64,000 bases of DNA from Hyperoplus lanceolatus (GCA_026929865.2 CM049410.1:7430501-7494500), one strand, 5' to 3'. Numbered from the stretch's first letter, positions 49,831 to 61,589 are shown. Translations and numbers: made by a program. Notes: a model not told the origin generated them from the sequence alone.

Positions 49831-50059
49831 TATGTCAGAGGACATTTTTTTTAACTGACCTAGAACTTTATGCTTTTTTGCACCTTCTTTTAACCCGTTA
49901 ATGTTCCAGGTACAAATGGTAAATTTGTTGGGTATGGTTTCTAATGATTTATTTAGTACCATTTCTACTTGTAATCTTACTTGTGGGACCCTTGTGTTTG
50001 TTCTTGTTGCCATTAAAAATGAAAAATCCAATAAATAAATGAAAAAAAAGAAAATAAAA

Positions 50060-50480
50060 AGTTCCTATTTCAGACGTTGGTACGGATTGTTAGGTGTGAA
50101 AGTCCCCTAATCCCCTTCAGTTTGTGAAACGATTCAACATTTTAACCAGATCTCAATTTTATTTTGGTATGAATTGATATGGGGATATCCACCACCATCA
50201 TCAGAAACAAAAACAAATGAGGAAATGTCTTTGCGACAAAAATCATGATTTCATAAGTCAAGGTCTTCATCAGTGCATAGCTTCTGCACTGGTGTGGCAT
50301 ACATTTAACATGGCAATATAAATGTTGGCCTCAGTAATTGCTGTGATTTGAGCCACCTCCTGAGTCATGCACCAGCAGCTGCCCATTGTTAACTCATTAA
50401 GCTCTGATTGGTCATGGCTGGTCTCTGGCAACATTTATAACCCATCACATTTGCCATGTTCATCAGTGGTGCCCTTCACA
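50060..50480 (+). promoter_or_regulatory. Gene unit 2 5' flank and core promoter
   Basis: The unit starts at AGTTCCTATTTCAGACG right after the L1-A A-rich tail. TTTATAA lies at 50,434-50,440, 41 bp before the ATG, with GATTGG about 25 bp upstream, as in copy 1. This copy keeps a segment (about 50,284-50,347, containing GGCAATATAAATGTTGG) that copy 1 lacks, so distal promoter content differs between the two genes. Confidence 0.65.
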
Positions 50481-51744
50481 ATGAAGACTGCACAATTCTT
50501 TTCAGGGTGAGTAGCTGCCATGCTTTAAGTTGCTGTTTGGTTGGTGTTTGGGAAACTATTGTTGACACTTTTTTCTTCTTTGAAATTGTTTCAGGGCCTC
50601 CCTCTTTGCTTTGCTGATTGTGGATGTATGCTGCTTCCCTGTTGAACAAGGTAACGTTTCATCCAATCAAGTTAATCATGGCATGTTTCTGTTGACTTCT
50701 TCCCTGATTAAACTTGCATTATTTTGTACCCAGGATCTAATCCAAGTGATTCATATCGTGGTGGTTATTCCAAATCTGATTTTGGCTCTAAACAAGCCGT
50801 ACCTTCTGGCTACCCTTCTCCTGGAGATATGCCTTACATTGCTCCCTCCAGCTATTTGGGTTCAAAGGTGCCAAGCCATACCAGCTCTGCACAACCAGGT
50901 ACTGCTTTTGTTTGCTCTAAAAAAAAAAAACGGTTTGACATCAGGCAATTGTTCTATGCCTTAAGGGTATCCAATATCGGCATGAACTTATTCATGGGAT
51001 GAGTTTAGTTACATACTCTGAATTTCTGTACCCAGGATACAATCCCAGTGACTCCCATGGTCGCGGTTACACCTATTCTGATGTTGGCTCTGAACAAGCT
51101 GCATCTTCTGGCTACCCTTCTCCTGAAGTTAAGTCTTGCAGTGTTTTCTCCAGCCACACAGCTGGGGTTTTTGGGGATTTCAAAATTAAACTCCAAGTTT
51201 GGCCTCAGTCTATGTTTATGATAACAAATATGGGCTTGAACAGTAATTCCTTGGATGAGTTTATTATAGTAACCTACTCTGAATTTCTGTTTCTTTAGGC
51301 TTCCAATGGCTTGTTGCTCCTCCAAGTCCTGCCTCTGGAGGTGAGAAAATGTCATTAGGTCACATGAAGCCAGCTGGACCAATGTACCAGGCAGGAGAGT
51401 TGTCCACTTATGCAAACATCATTGAGACTGGTGACTCCCAGAAGGAGACAGAGGAGCATGGCTACATGCACCCACCACCCAAAATGGAAGAGCTGGCTGT
51501 ACGCCAAGTCATCAGCCATCAACAACCACAGTCTGGCAAGGCTTTTTACCCTCCCTACGACTATATGTTCCTGACTGGCCAGTATCCTCCAGGCATCGTC
51601 ACTCTATACACGAGTAGCCATGAGCAGGGGTCGGACAACTGGCACGACGTTCATTATGTGAGGGACTACGTACGTCATCATGGTCCTGTACAGCAGACCA
51701 TGGCCTACAGTGATGACTTTTCGTCTCCCCAGATCTTTTCCTAA
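50481..51744 (+). CDS. Secreted Tyr/Gly/Pro/Ser-rich repeat protein, copy 2 (family not recognised)
   Basis: Proposed join 50,481-50,506, 50,595-50,650, 50,734-50,898 and 51,299-51,744, 230 residues. Exon phases and splice sites match copy 1. The signal peptide is identical to copy 1. Exon 3 differs at two residues (Ala to Ser, Ser to Leu). The last coding exon has one 34-residue repeat instead of two, accounting for the whole length difference. A cluster of changes follows the repeat (EMGYGAVHQ in copy 1, KMEELAVRQ here). Across the alignable coding sequence I count ten changed codons that alter the residue against three silent ones. Both frames stay open, yet this ratio is near what unconstrained sequence would give. 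The function is unknown. Confidence 0.72.
51036..51166 (+). other. Exon-3-like duplicated exon, probably skipped or alternative (copy 2)
   Basis: Same position, acceptor and open frame as in copy 1 (GYNPSDSHGRGYTYSD), with one Pro-to-Phe change near its end. The same phase conflict at its donor applies. Confidence 0.55.
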
Positions 51745-52012
51745 AGGCAGTCTGTCTAGGGTCCTGCAATGGATGGCTATAGACAAGATGACGCGCAGGT
51801 TTGTTTACCTGAGTCTTACTATAGAAGCGTCACAGCCAGCTCAGTTTGAAAAGCCAATTCTCGGCCGAGCAGGTGGCCATGACATGGACAAGATATGGTA
51901 AGCACAAATTACTATCGAGAGCTTGCACTAATTATGTTTTTTCTTGCCTTTCAGTTTGGATACTAATGGCAGATTCCCTACAGCATGAACAAGGCTTTCT
52001 GAATTCAATAAA
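51745..52012 (+). terminator. 3' UTR with spliced terminal exon and AATAAA signal, copy 2
   Basis: Donor ATATG/GTAAGC at 51,897, acceptor TTGCCTTTCAG ending at 51,954, and AATAAA at 52,007-52,012. The donor is a good consensus match here, unlike copy 1. Confidence 0.65.
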
Positions 52013-52389
52013 GACATTGTCAAATAATGTGGCTTCAAGTTCTCATTTTTAGAGACTTTTGCAAACACTGACCTCAAATTTAGTTAAGTGGACTAAACTG
52101 CCACAACATAGCTATGTTTATAGCATCAAAACTAGCCAAGATTGGTTTTGAGCATATCCACCTTCTCTTGAGAATTTTTTTTTTTAATTTAAGCAAATTC
52201 CTTGTTGTGTGACTGCTGGGTGACTATTTTCTCTGCAGGTAAAACAAGGTTTAAGTGAGGGCTGCATTTACCTATTTACAGTAGTGACTGAGGTTAGACC
52301 CTCAACCCCAAGGAGCACCTGGTGGCTCACTGGGTACCAGGTTACGTCGTTGACTCTGGCTCAGACCCTTTAATGCAGGGTTAGGCCTG

Positions 52390-52626
52390 GACTATACAGC
52401 GCTGCAGGAAATTAATCTGTCTACATTTTTGTTCATTCATTCAAACTGGTGAAGGCTACTGCTGACTAGAAATGCAGACGCATGCCCATCCCCAAACCAA
52501 TCAATGTCCAGTATAGGGGGCACAGCCCATTCAGGTGACGGAACACAGGATGTCGGTATGTCATATGCAAATATGAAACCAAACCTACGCAGATCAAATC
52601 CATACAGGGGATTAAAAAGAGTTCCT
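52390..52626 (+). repeat. Gene-unit 3' flank, unit 2
   Basis: Third copy of the segment at 33,590 and 36,190. It again ends at AGTTCCT followed by the L1-A left end. Confidence 0.8.
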
Positions 52627-52959
52627 CAGATATTTAGGGATTGTGACCCACACTCTTATTCTGCCAATTTTGCCCCTAGGTTGCCCAGCTTGGATTGGAT
52701 TTTAAGAGGTGGAACTATCTCCCTCTGTCATTGAGAGGTATGATTAATGTGGTAAAGATGAATGTCTTGCCAAGATTTCTATTTCAGCGCACTAATTTAT
52801 TTGTCAAGAAGTTTTTCTTTTTAAGTCGTTGGATGGTACTATTACTTCCTCCTTGTGGGGGGGTAAGACGGCCAGGATAAGAAAGACGGTCTTGTCTTAC
52901 CAAATGTTCTTCTATATTATTGGTCAGCACAAATGCATAAATTAACTTATTGGTGTTGT

Positions 52960-55900
52960 TCCCCCGATCTATTATAATAATAATTCATTTTATGTGAGGG
53001 TGCCTTTCATAGCACTCGAGGTCACCTTACAGGGCAGTGTTTAAAAAACAAAATCAACATTCATAAACACAAGAAAAAGATACATTGAAACAATTTACAC
53101 AAGTGGGGTGAAATGGGTGGGAGACAATAAACTAGATTGAATATGTCAGTTTAAAAAGATGTGTTTTTAGACGGGACTTAAAAGTAGAGAGTGTCAGAGT
53201 TACGGATGTCGGATGGGAGGGTATTCCAGAGGTGGGGGGCAGATGGGCTGAATGCCCTGGACCCCATGGTGATCAGGCGGGCGGGTGGTACAGTTAGTTA
53301 AATCAAAGAGGAGGACCGGAGGGTGCGGGTGGGTGTATTGGTGTGCAGAAGTTCACAGATGTATGGAGGGGCGAGGTTGTGGAGGGCCTTGAAGGTGAGG
53401 AGCAGAATCTTGAAATCGATGCGGGTTTTGACTGGGAGCCAGTGAAGCTGTTGAAGGACAGGAGTGATGTGATTAATGGAGGGGGTTCTGGTGATCAGTG
53501 GCGGAGCCAGGAAATTTTCATCGGGGTGGCCAGGATGGGGCCAGTGAGAATTTTTGGGTGGCAAGCACAAGGGCTTCGGTTTTGCTTCAACATAAGTGGG
53601 GGTCTGGGGGTACTCCCCCAGAAAAAAATGTACTTCAAACATACCATTTTGTGCATTCTGGTGAATTTTAATGTACTTATTTATGCCTTCTGTAGCCTAT
53701 TTAATTATTATGGTGGACATGTCTACATTTATGTTAAGGAAAAGACAACAGGCTCCCAGTGACGTAAATATAATGTTATAAAAAGCAGTAAGGCTCTCAG
53801 GCATCTGTATTGCTTTCAAATATTTACTCTACTGTATTGTTCAAAACACTTTTTTTAGGACACTACTCATGACACAGCAGCAGTGTGAACTATTATGACA
53901 CTTTACATTTTGAAATCATAGGGGAATATTAACAATTAGGAGATATATCAATGTTTCAACATCCTAAACTGTTATTTTTACCTAATAGGGTTGTCTTTCT
54001 TACTTTTTGAGGGGGAAAATGTATCTCTTCTGATTATTGGGGTGGGGGGGACATCCCCTGTGCCCCCTCCCCCCGCCCCACCTCCCCAAATCTACGCCTA
54101 TGGGCAAGCATGTGTCTAAAGAGTTGCTGAAAAAAACTGCACCACAGCTGCCACCGAAATGTTCAGACTTCAGAATTTGCATCAAAGCCCTAATGATCAT
54201 AAAAACAAGATGCTTTATTTAAACTATGTCCATGTTTAGGTGGTGATTGTATTTTTTTCGGCTGTACGAAAACTAACGGAGGGAGTCTGGCGGCTCACTC
54301 TATAGGCTTTTCCTCTTGTTGCGCTGTCAGTTCGCAATGCCTACATGGTTGTGTTTTCATGCTCGTGAAATGCAATCCGATCGCGGAAGCCTCCCCTGAA
54401 CAACGTTAGCGGACTTGAGATCCCCGGCGGCCGGTTATCATTTTAGCCGTTAAACCACAGAGCTTTTCTCACCGGCAAGGTGATGACACCGTTACCCACA
54501 GTCACAGTCTCACCCCATGTTTCACTGGGTGAATCACTGCTTTGCTCGCGCAAGGCTTTTGTGTTTCGGTTTAACATCAGTCTTGGGCGAGCGAGTGTTT
54601 TAACTTTATGCTGAATAACCATTGCACTGCAATCGCTGAAAGCGAAATAGTTCAGGCGGGGCAGAGCGGAGCGCACTAGTAGAGATGGAAGGGTTCGCTT
54701 ACTTGACAGTCGAAGCGTCAGTTCTGTAGTAACCATGGTAGTAACAGGCATTCAGCTGTTACATGATGTGCGCGTGCGGCTAAAAGGTCCGACAGTGTAC
54801 TAGCGGTGTAAGAAAGGTTCTGCATTTTTCCACAGCCGTCAAAACTATTGACGGCTGTGATATGGCGCTTGGGGTGGCCAATGGGGTGGCCGAGATTCAG
54901 GGGGGGGCAGGGGGTGGCCACGGCCACCCCCCCCCTGGCTCCGCCACTGCTGGTGATGATGCGAGCAGCAGAGTTCTGGACCAGTTGGAGTTTGCGGATG
55001 GACTTGAGGGGGAGACCAAAGAGGAGGGAGTTACAGTAATCGATGCGGGAAGTGACCAGGGTGTGAACAAGGATGGCTGTGCTATGGGGTGTAAGGGATG
55101 GGCGGAGGCGGTTGATGTTGCGTAGATGGTAATAGGCAGACCTGGTGATGTTATTAATGTGAATGATAGTGTGCTGTCGAGGATGACACCCAGACTCTTA
55201 ACCTGAGGGGAGGGGGAGACTGAAGTGTTATTGATAGTGATGGAAAAGCTGTCAGGTTTTGTCTGGGTTAATTTGGTGTCGATGAGGAGAACTTCTGTTT
55301 TATTGCTGTTAAGTTTGAGAAAGTTGCAGGTGAACCAGGTTTTTATTTCAGAGATGCAATCAGTAAGGGAAGTGGGCGGGAGAGTGGACGAGGGCTTGGT
55401 GGAGAGGTAGAGCTGGGTGTCATCAGCATAGCAGTGGAAATGAATGTCAAATTTGCGGAAGATCTTGCCGAGGGGAAGGAGGTAAATGATGAAGAGTAGG
55501 GGCCCTAGGACAGAGCCCATGGGAACACCTGAGGTGACGGGGGAGGGGATGGATTTAAAAGACTTTGGTTGGACAAATTGAGGACGGCCAGAAAGATAAG
55601 AAGTGAACCAGTCAAACGGAGTGTCGGTGATGCCAATGGAGGATAGTCTGTTGAGGAGCGTGGTGTGACAGATGGTATCAAAGGCTGCACTCAGGTCCAG
55701 GAGGATGAGGATGGTGAGTAGTCCAGAATCAGCTGCCATAAGGAGGTCGTTAGTGATCTTTATAAGTGCTGTTTCAGTGCTATGGAGTGGGCGGAATCCG
55801 GACTGGAACTGTTCGTAAAGGTAATTGTCAGGTGAAAATGGAGTTGGGAGGCAACTGTCTTTTCCAGGATTTTGGAGATGAAGTAAGAGGAGTGGATGAT

Positions 55901-57107
55901 TGCAGAAATGAGAGGAACTATGGAGGGGAGGGAGGCCTTAACCAGATGTGTGGGTAGGGGGTCAAGTTGACAGGTGGATGGCTTGGATTGCTGAATGAGT
56001 TCAGTGATTTCTGAGATAGCAGGGAGCTGGAAGGCGGAGAATGAGTGTGTGGAAGGGTGAACGTTGGCTGGGATATTTAGATGAGGGGTTGATCCAAGGT
56101 GCTGGTGAATGTTTTTGATTGTATCAATGAAAAAGGACATCATGGAGTTGCAGAAGGAGGTTGTGTACAGGTGAGAGGGGGAGAGAATCCTGGGGTTGGG
56201 TAATTTTGTTAAGTAGGGCAAAGAGTGACTTAGAGTTTCCTTTGTTGGCAGTGATCATATTGGAGTAGCAGAGGGTTTTAGTGCTGGCAATTTAGTCCTT
56301 ATAATGCAAGATGTGGTTCTTGTACATCTCTTTGTGAATACTGAGACCAGTTTTCCTATGAAGACGTTCAAGTTGCCGACCTTTGGCTTTCATTAAACGG
56401 AGATCGGGAGTGAACCAAGGGGCAGAGACGGAAAAGGAAACAGATCTGGTTTTTAATGGGGCAAGGGATTTAAGGATATTATTGAGTCCAGTGTTGTAAT
56501 GAGAGACCAGATCATCAGGAGTGGATAGATTGTGAATGTCAGGGAGGCAGGAGGTGTGGATTCTTGAAGTGAGAGTGGCAAGGTCAATATTCTTTATATT
56601 ACAAAATGAAATAGGGCGGGGTTTTTTGAGATGGAGAGAGTGAGTTTAAATGTAAATGAGAGGAGAAAATGGTCAGTTAAGGGGAGTTCATCAGCTGTGA
56701 GATCAAAAGGGGTGACACCAGAGCAGCAGATTAAGTGCAGAATGTGTCCTTTCGGGTGTGTGGGGAAAGTGGTATGTTGTTGACATCCAACACTCTCTAA
56801 ACAGGAAGTAAAGTCTTTGGTGAGAGGCAGATTGATATTGTCCATGTGAATGTTAAAATCACCCAGTATAATTATGTTTGGTGAGAGAGAGGATACATGG
56901 GTGAGAAAGGCAGCAAAGTCATTTAAAAACACATTATTCGGTTTAGGAGGGCGGTATACAGTAGCAATGACGGTTGGAGTGGGACCAGACAACAGATTCA
57001 AACGAGCTGCAGACAGGCACTGACACCGACGAGACCTTCAACTTATCGCGGTAAATCATCGCGAGACCTCCTCCCCGGCGAGAGCCACGGGGTTGACAGA
57101 TGTAAAC
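52960..57107 (-). mobile_element. L2-clade LINE, minus strand (block 2), split by a hAT
   Basis: Same element as at 36,772-39,995. Endonuclease remnants (57,128-56,594) keep GGGLAMIYRDKL and IIILGDFNIHMDN. The reverse transcriptase (55,739-54,960) keeps [13 protein letters not shown] and [10 protein letters not shown]. The carboxy-terminal part is cut by the hAT at 53,496-54,949 and resumes below it (53,487 to about 52,980). The ATT-rich 3' end is at about 52,970. The 5' end is deleted relative to block 1. Inactive. Confidence 0.87.
53496..54949. mobile_element. hAT non-autonomous transposon, unique to block 2
   Basis: Starts CAGTGGCGGAGCCAGG and ends CCTGGCTCCGCCACTG, a perfect 16-bp terminal inverted repeat. 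It is flanked by the perfect 8-bp duplication CTGGTGAT (53,488-53,495 and 54,950-54,957). The corresponding place in block 1 (near 37,275) has a single CTGGTGAT and no insertion. The 1,454-bp body lacks a long frame, so it is non-autonomous. The perfect duplication and the empty paralogous site show it arrived after the segmental duplication. Confidence 0.95.
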
Positions 57108-57767
57108 AATCAAATTGTATGTATCCAATTGTGCAAACTACTTTGAGGATTTGGTTCCAATGTAGGCGCCATTTTAAGTTTTCCTCTGCATCCACTCTGA
57201 TACCCATAGTGAGCAATCACCTATTACCCCCCATCTGTTGGGAATATCTCCTACATCTTATGGCAAAATTGAGGCATTAAAGTGTTCAGAGACCTTTATA
57301 AAGACGGCACTTTTGCTACTTTTTCAGACGTGTCCAAAGATTTTAATTTACCTACACCCCATTTTATTTATGTACTTTCAAATTAGGCATTGTGCCTCTT
57401 CTCTTTTTTCATGTTATCTCTCCCTCGCTATTAACCAAACATGGGAAGACCTTCTGACCTTAAAACCTCAGCAGGAATCACTAATATCTAAGATTTATGA
57501 CAAACTCATGGCTCTGGAAAACAATTCCGCTGTCAAAAGCAAAAATGCTTGGGAGCGTGAGCTTGGGGTAGATTTGACAGATCAATGGTAGGATAAGGCT
57601 GTATACAGTACTCGAGTTGTAAAAAAAAATCAGGGGGGATGGTGGATTGGATTTAACATTTAGGAACATATCATTTGTGCTGATGACAGCGCATATGATG
57701 GGAGACCAACAGTGTACCCTTATGATTATTGTTTAAGCACAGATAGAGATAATTGTTATATTATATT

Positions 57768-60700
57768 CAGTGCTTGAAATGGGGGGGAGTGCCAGTACTC
57801 CCTTGGACAATTTCGATTTCACCCAACATGTCACCTTCCCAACCCATGACAAAGGACACATCCTCGACCTTGTCTGCTCCATCAATCTCCCTATACTCAG
57901 CCTTCACCCATGCCCCTTTCCCCTCTCTGATCACAAACTTATACTGTTCACCATCCTCTCCCCCACCCCCTGCCCCCGCCCCCTCAGAGAAATCACCTTC
58001 CGTAACCTCAAATCCATTGATCCCCACCATCTCTGTGACCTGCTCTCCTCCACCCTCCCCCTGGACTCAACCCTCAGCTCACCTGATGAGCTTACAAACC
58101 ACCTTAATTATATCCTGTCTTCCTCCCTCAACACCCTGGCCCCCCTAAAAACCAAAACTGTCTCCTTTAATACTTCTTTCCCCTGGTTCACACCCGCACT
58201 CCGCAAATTGAAACAGACTGGCCGCCAACTCGAACGACTCTCCAAAAAAACTTCACTCACAGTCCACCACCAAGCCTACAAACTCCACCTCACTGCCTAC
58301 AAAGACGCCCTCACCGCTGCCAAGTCTGCCTACCTCTCTGCCATCTTCTCTGACCCCTGCCAAAACCCCAGAACCCTCTTCTCCACAGTGAGCAACCTCC
58401 TCAAACCCCGGACCAGCACCCTCTCCACCTCCTCCCCAGATCTCTGCAACTCATTCCTCCAGTTTTTCGCTGACAAAATCACCACCATCAACCTTTCACT
58501 TTTCCCTGTACATGAACCCCCTGCACATTCAATGGCCCCTCCCCTACCCATTTCGCTGGACATCCCAACCCCTCCTCCCCATTGCCGTCTCTCCCACTTT
58601 GACTTGGTTACCCCTCTTGCACTCTCCAAGCTTATAAGCTCCTCCAAACCTACTACCTGCTCCCTTGACCCCCTCCCCACTCCCCTGCTCAAGTCCTGCC
58701 TCCCCGTTCTCTGCCCCTACCTCACTAACCTCTTTAACTCCTCACTGTCCCATGGAATTGTCCCCTCTGCTTTCAAATCTGCTGCTGTCACCCCCACCCT
58801 CAAGAAACCTGGTCTCGACCCCGCCTCCCTCTGTAACTACCGCCCAATCTCCAACCTCCCCTTCCTCTCCAAAACCCTTGAACGCATAGTCACCAAACAA
58901 CTCCAATCCCATCTCCACGCCAATAACCTTTTTGAATCCCTCCAATCTGGCTTCCGCCCCCTCCACAGCACAGAAACCGCTCTCCTTAAAGTCTTCAATG
59001 ACCTCCTCACCTCTGCCGATGCTGGTTCCCTCAACTTCCTCATCCTCCTTGACCTGAGTGCAGCCTTCGATACTGTTAACCACACCATCCTGCTCACCAG
59101 ACTCAGCAACCTCGGTATCGAAGGTACTGCACTCAGCTGGCTTCATTCTTATCTTTCTGACAGATCTAACTTCATCTCCCTCCATAACCATACATCTGCC
59201 ACAGTCACCGTCACACAAGGTGTTCCCCAAGGTTCTGTACTCGGCCCCCTCCTCTTCATCATTTACCTCCTCCCCCTTGGTCAGTTACTTCGCCATTTCT
59301 CAATGGACTTCCACTGCTATGCTGATGACACCCAAATTTACCTCAGTACCAAATCCCCCCACAACCCCCCCATCTCCCACATTGAATCCTGCCTGTCTTC
59401 CCTTACACTCTGGATGAAAAATAACTTCCTCAAACTCAACAGCAACAAAACTGAACTCCTCCTAATTGGCTCCAAATCCACCCTCAGCAAATGTACAACC
59501 CCCCCCACACTCACTATTGATGGCACCATGGTCTCCCCCTCCCCCCAGGCCCGCAATCTTGGCGTAATTTTTGATCCCACCCTCTCCCTTGAACCCCACA
59601 TCCGTCACACTGTCAAAACCTCCTTCTATCACCTCCGTAATATTGCAAAGATTAGATCCTCCCTCACACCCCATGCTGCTGAAAGACTCATCCATGCCTT
59701 CATCTCCTCCCGCCTTGACTATTGTAATTCACTCCTCGCCGGCATCAGCACCACCTCCATCAACAGACTCCAACGTGTCCAGAATGCAGCTGCCCGTCTC
59801 CTCACTCACACCAACTCGTGGAACCACATCACCCCAGTCCTCAAAAAGCTCCACTGGCTCCCCATTTCTTTCCGGATCAATTACAAACTCCTGGTCCTCA
59901 CCTACAAAGCCCTCAACCATCTGGCCCCCCCATATCTCACTGACCTTCTCTCCCCCTATCAACCCCCTCGGGCCCTCAGATCCTCCTCAGCCAGTCTCCT
60001 CTCCACCCACACATCTAAACTCTGCAGCTTTGGTGACAGAGCTTTCTCCAGGGCAGCTCCCAGGCTCTGGAACAGCCTCCCCCAACATATCCGTGACTCT
60101 GAGTCCCTCACCATCTTCCAGTCCAAACTCAAGACCCATCTCTTCTCCTCTGCCTACCCCTAGTTCACCCACCAACCCAACTCTACATGACATTTTTGTT
60201 TGTTTATTGTTTTGTTTTTTGTAAAGCGCTCTGAGTGAGAGAAGAGCGCTATATAAATAAAATTTTATTATTATTATTATTCCCTTATTGACATATTAGC
60301 TTCCAAATCACTAAACCATTGTAATATTCTGAATCTTTAGTGAAGATGCAAAGAGCAGCATTCAGGTGTTGTGCTGATACAAATAGGCCTAATAGGTTGG
60401 CAAAGCAAGGCTACCTAAGATGCGACCGTGCAAAGCACGCTAGCAGAATGTTTGCCCTTGCAAGATCTTTGCGCTTGCTTTATGCCACAGTTACTGTATG
60501 TAAGGTTTAGACACATCAATATTGTATGGGGTGTGATAGCACTGCTAAGCTTTCCACATCAGTATAACAACCATCTGCCACCTTCTATGAAAAGCAGAAA
60601 TATTTAATTTTCAAATTTTCTTAGGAAATAATAGATAATTATGATGACAGTATCTCTCAATTAAAAATCCACTTGTGCTGTCAGAAACACTGATATTAAG

Positions 60701-61589
60701 GAATGTTCCAGACAAAACTAGTACAATTGCAAGAGGGAAAAATCTAATTTATGTAAAAGAAATAAAAAAATAAAACCTGTAGAATGCAACATGCAATCGA
60801 CTTTGATTGTTCCTGTGAGAGATTTCATTCTTGCTGTTTTGTTTCCAAATGTTTTATGAATAAAAACAAAACGTTTATATAAACATCACCCTTTAGTTTC
60901 TTTTTTTAATTCGCCCCTTGCATCAACCTTAAAACATTTACAGTAAGCAGCCTGAGCCGATAGAAGAGAAGGCTTTGGGGGAGCGCTTGCTGAGAGGAAG
61001 AGTGACCCCGATGTTGCAGCAGCATCGTTGGAGGCGGAAGCAGCACTAGGCTTGTTTACAGGCTTAAATAAGCGATACGCTTAACAAACAGTTGTGTAAG
61101 TCGGTTTGGATAAAGTAGGAAGTGAATAAGCTTTTACGCTCAGCATTTACTATCCGAAAGAACAAGTTAACGTGTGAGAAAAGTCGCCGAGTAGCCTACT
61201 AACTGCATTTGCAAAGGAGAGACTGCGCTCTGTGGACGTGATTGACGGTTGACCACAGGAAAGACGGTGGTGATGCGATGGGTGATTTTGGAGGCGGGCT
61301 TTAGCCGTGGCCATCCAATCAGAAGCTAGGAATGGTAATGGTATATTATATAGACATTTTTTAATTGGCTGAAAAAATTTAAAGACATTTCCCCTGCCCT
61401 GGCAAGTGCCGGAATCGAGTGCAGAGTGGAGTACCGGCAGCATATGCGCCGGCGTTACTAAATGTTGAAATAGTGGTAATATTTCCACATTCATTGATAA
61501 AATAACAGGAGATGGCCGTTTTAGAAGGGGGATGATTTTGTGATATTTATTTCCAAGGGGGATGGCATCCCCCCTCAACTCGAGTACTG
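57768..61589. mobile_element. hAT-like element of block 2, split by an L2 insertion
   Basis: Counterpart of 40,677-42,039. The left end CAGTGCTTGAAATGGGGGGG at 57,768 and the right end CTCGAGTACTG at 61,589 form the same imperfect inverted ends. The 2.5-kb L2 at 57,805-60,280 sits 37 bp inside the left end. Confidence 0.65.
57805..60280 (+). mobile_element. Young L2-clade LINE, 5'-truncated, with intact 785-codon frame
   Basis: The frame runs from 57,806 to a TAG stop at 60,161-60,163 without interruption. It begins inside the endonuclease (FPTHDKGHILDLVCS, SDHKL). It then encodes the linker and the full reverse transcriptase: NYRPISNLPFLSKTLERIV near 58,840, [13 protein letters not shown] near 59,050, [20 protein letters not shown] near 59,220, the catalytic YADDTQIYLS near 59,320, and LRNIAKIRSSL near 59,630. 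The carboxy-terminal conserved tail follows (LRSSSASLLS, RLWNSLPQHIRDS). The 3' UTR carries a perfect 8-bp hairpin (AGCGCTCT, 60,225-60,250) and an (ATT)n tail. TCCCTT flanks both sides, with an empty site at 40,714-40,719 in block 1. Full elements also have the rest of the endonuclease, so this copy is dead on arrival though undecayed. Confidence 0.93.

Larger units (their letters stand above)
44250..50025 (-). mobile_element. Antisense L1/Tx1-like LINE (L1-B), interrupted by two DNA transposons
   Basis: Minus-strand fragments in order: endonuclease start (FTICTWNINGLKEGAKKH, near 49,900), endonuclease end (ILGCDFNNIF, then SRIDYIF, 48,589-48,308), and a linker (about 48,308-48,125). The order continues after an insertion with FKAYIRGIMISFS and a Lys-rich linker (47,205-46,669), reverse transcriptase (DFRPISLINSDNKIITKVL and VDAEKAFDRLEWVYL, 46,605-46,126), and a carboxy-terminal zinc knuckle (CVKCGSQDSLIHAFWHC, 44,780-44,710). 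The left end is T-rich, as expected of an antisense A-tail. Its knuckle differs from that of L1-A, so it is a separate family. It is multiply frameshifted and inactive. The outer limits are approximate. Confidence 0.82.
36438..50059 (+). mobile_element. Outer L1/Tx1-like LINE (L1-A) carrying a nested transposon block
   Basis: Plus-strand pieces of one 5'-truncated L1-group protein occur in order: FKRWNYLPLSLRGMINVVKM near 36,520-36,580, TLRIWFQFRRHF near 40,040, and SKNAWERELGVDLTDQW near 40,450. They continue with MLQLIQFKVLHRVHFSKS near 42,080, a zinc-knuckle-like CDRCHASSCNLSHVFFYC near 42,175, and a decayed tail (FERKWDSFITYL) near 43,990. An A-rich tract (50,023-50,059) next to the second AGTTCCT fits its poly(A) tail and a 7-bp target duplication. 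All other elements between lie inside it. No intact frame remains. Confidence 0.75.

Noticed and set aside
57770-57805. The first 12 codons of the 797-codon frame, starting with Met at 57,770
   Set aside because: These codons lie in the flanking hAT-like element. The L2 begins at 57,805 and is 5'-truncated, so this Met is not its native start.
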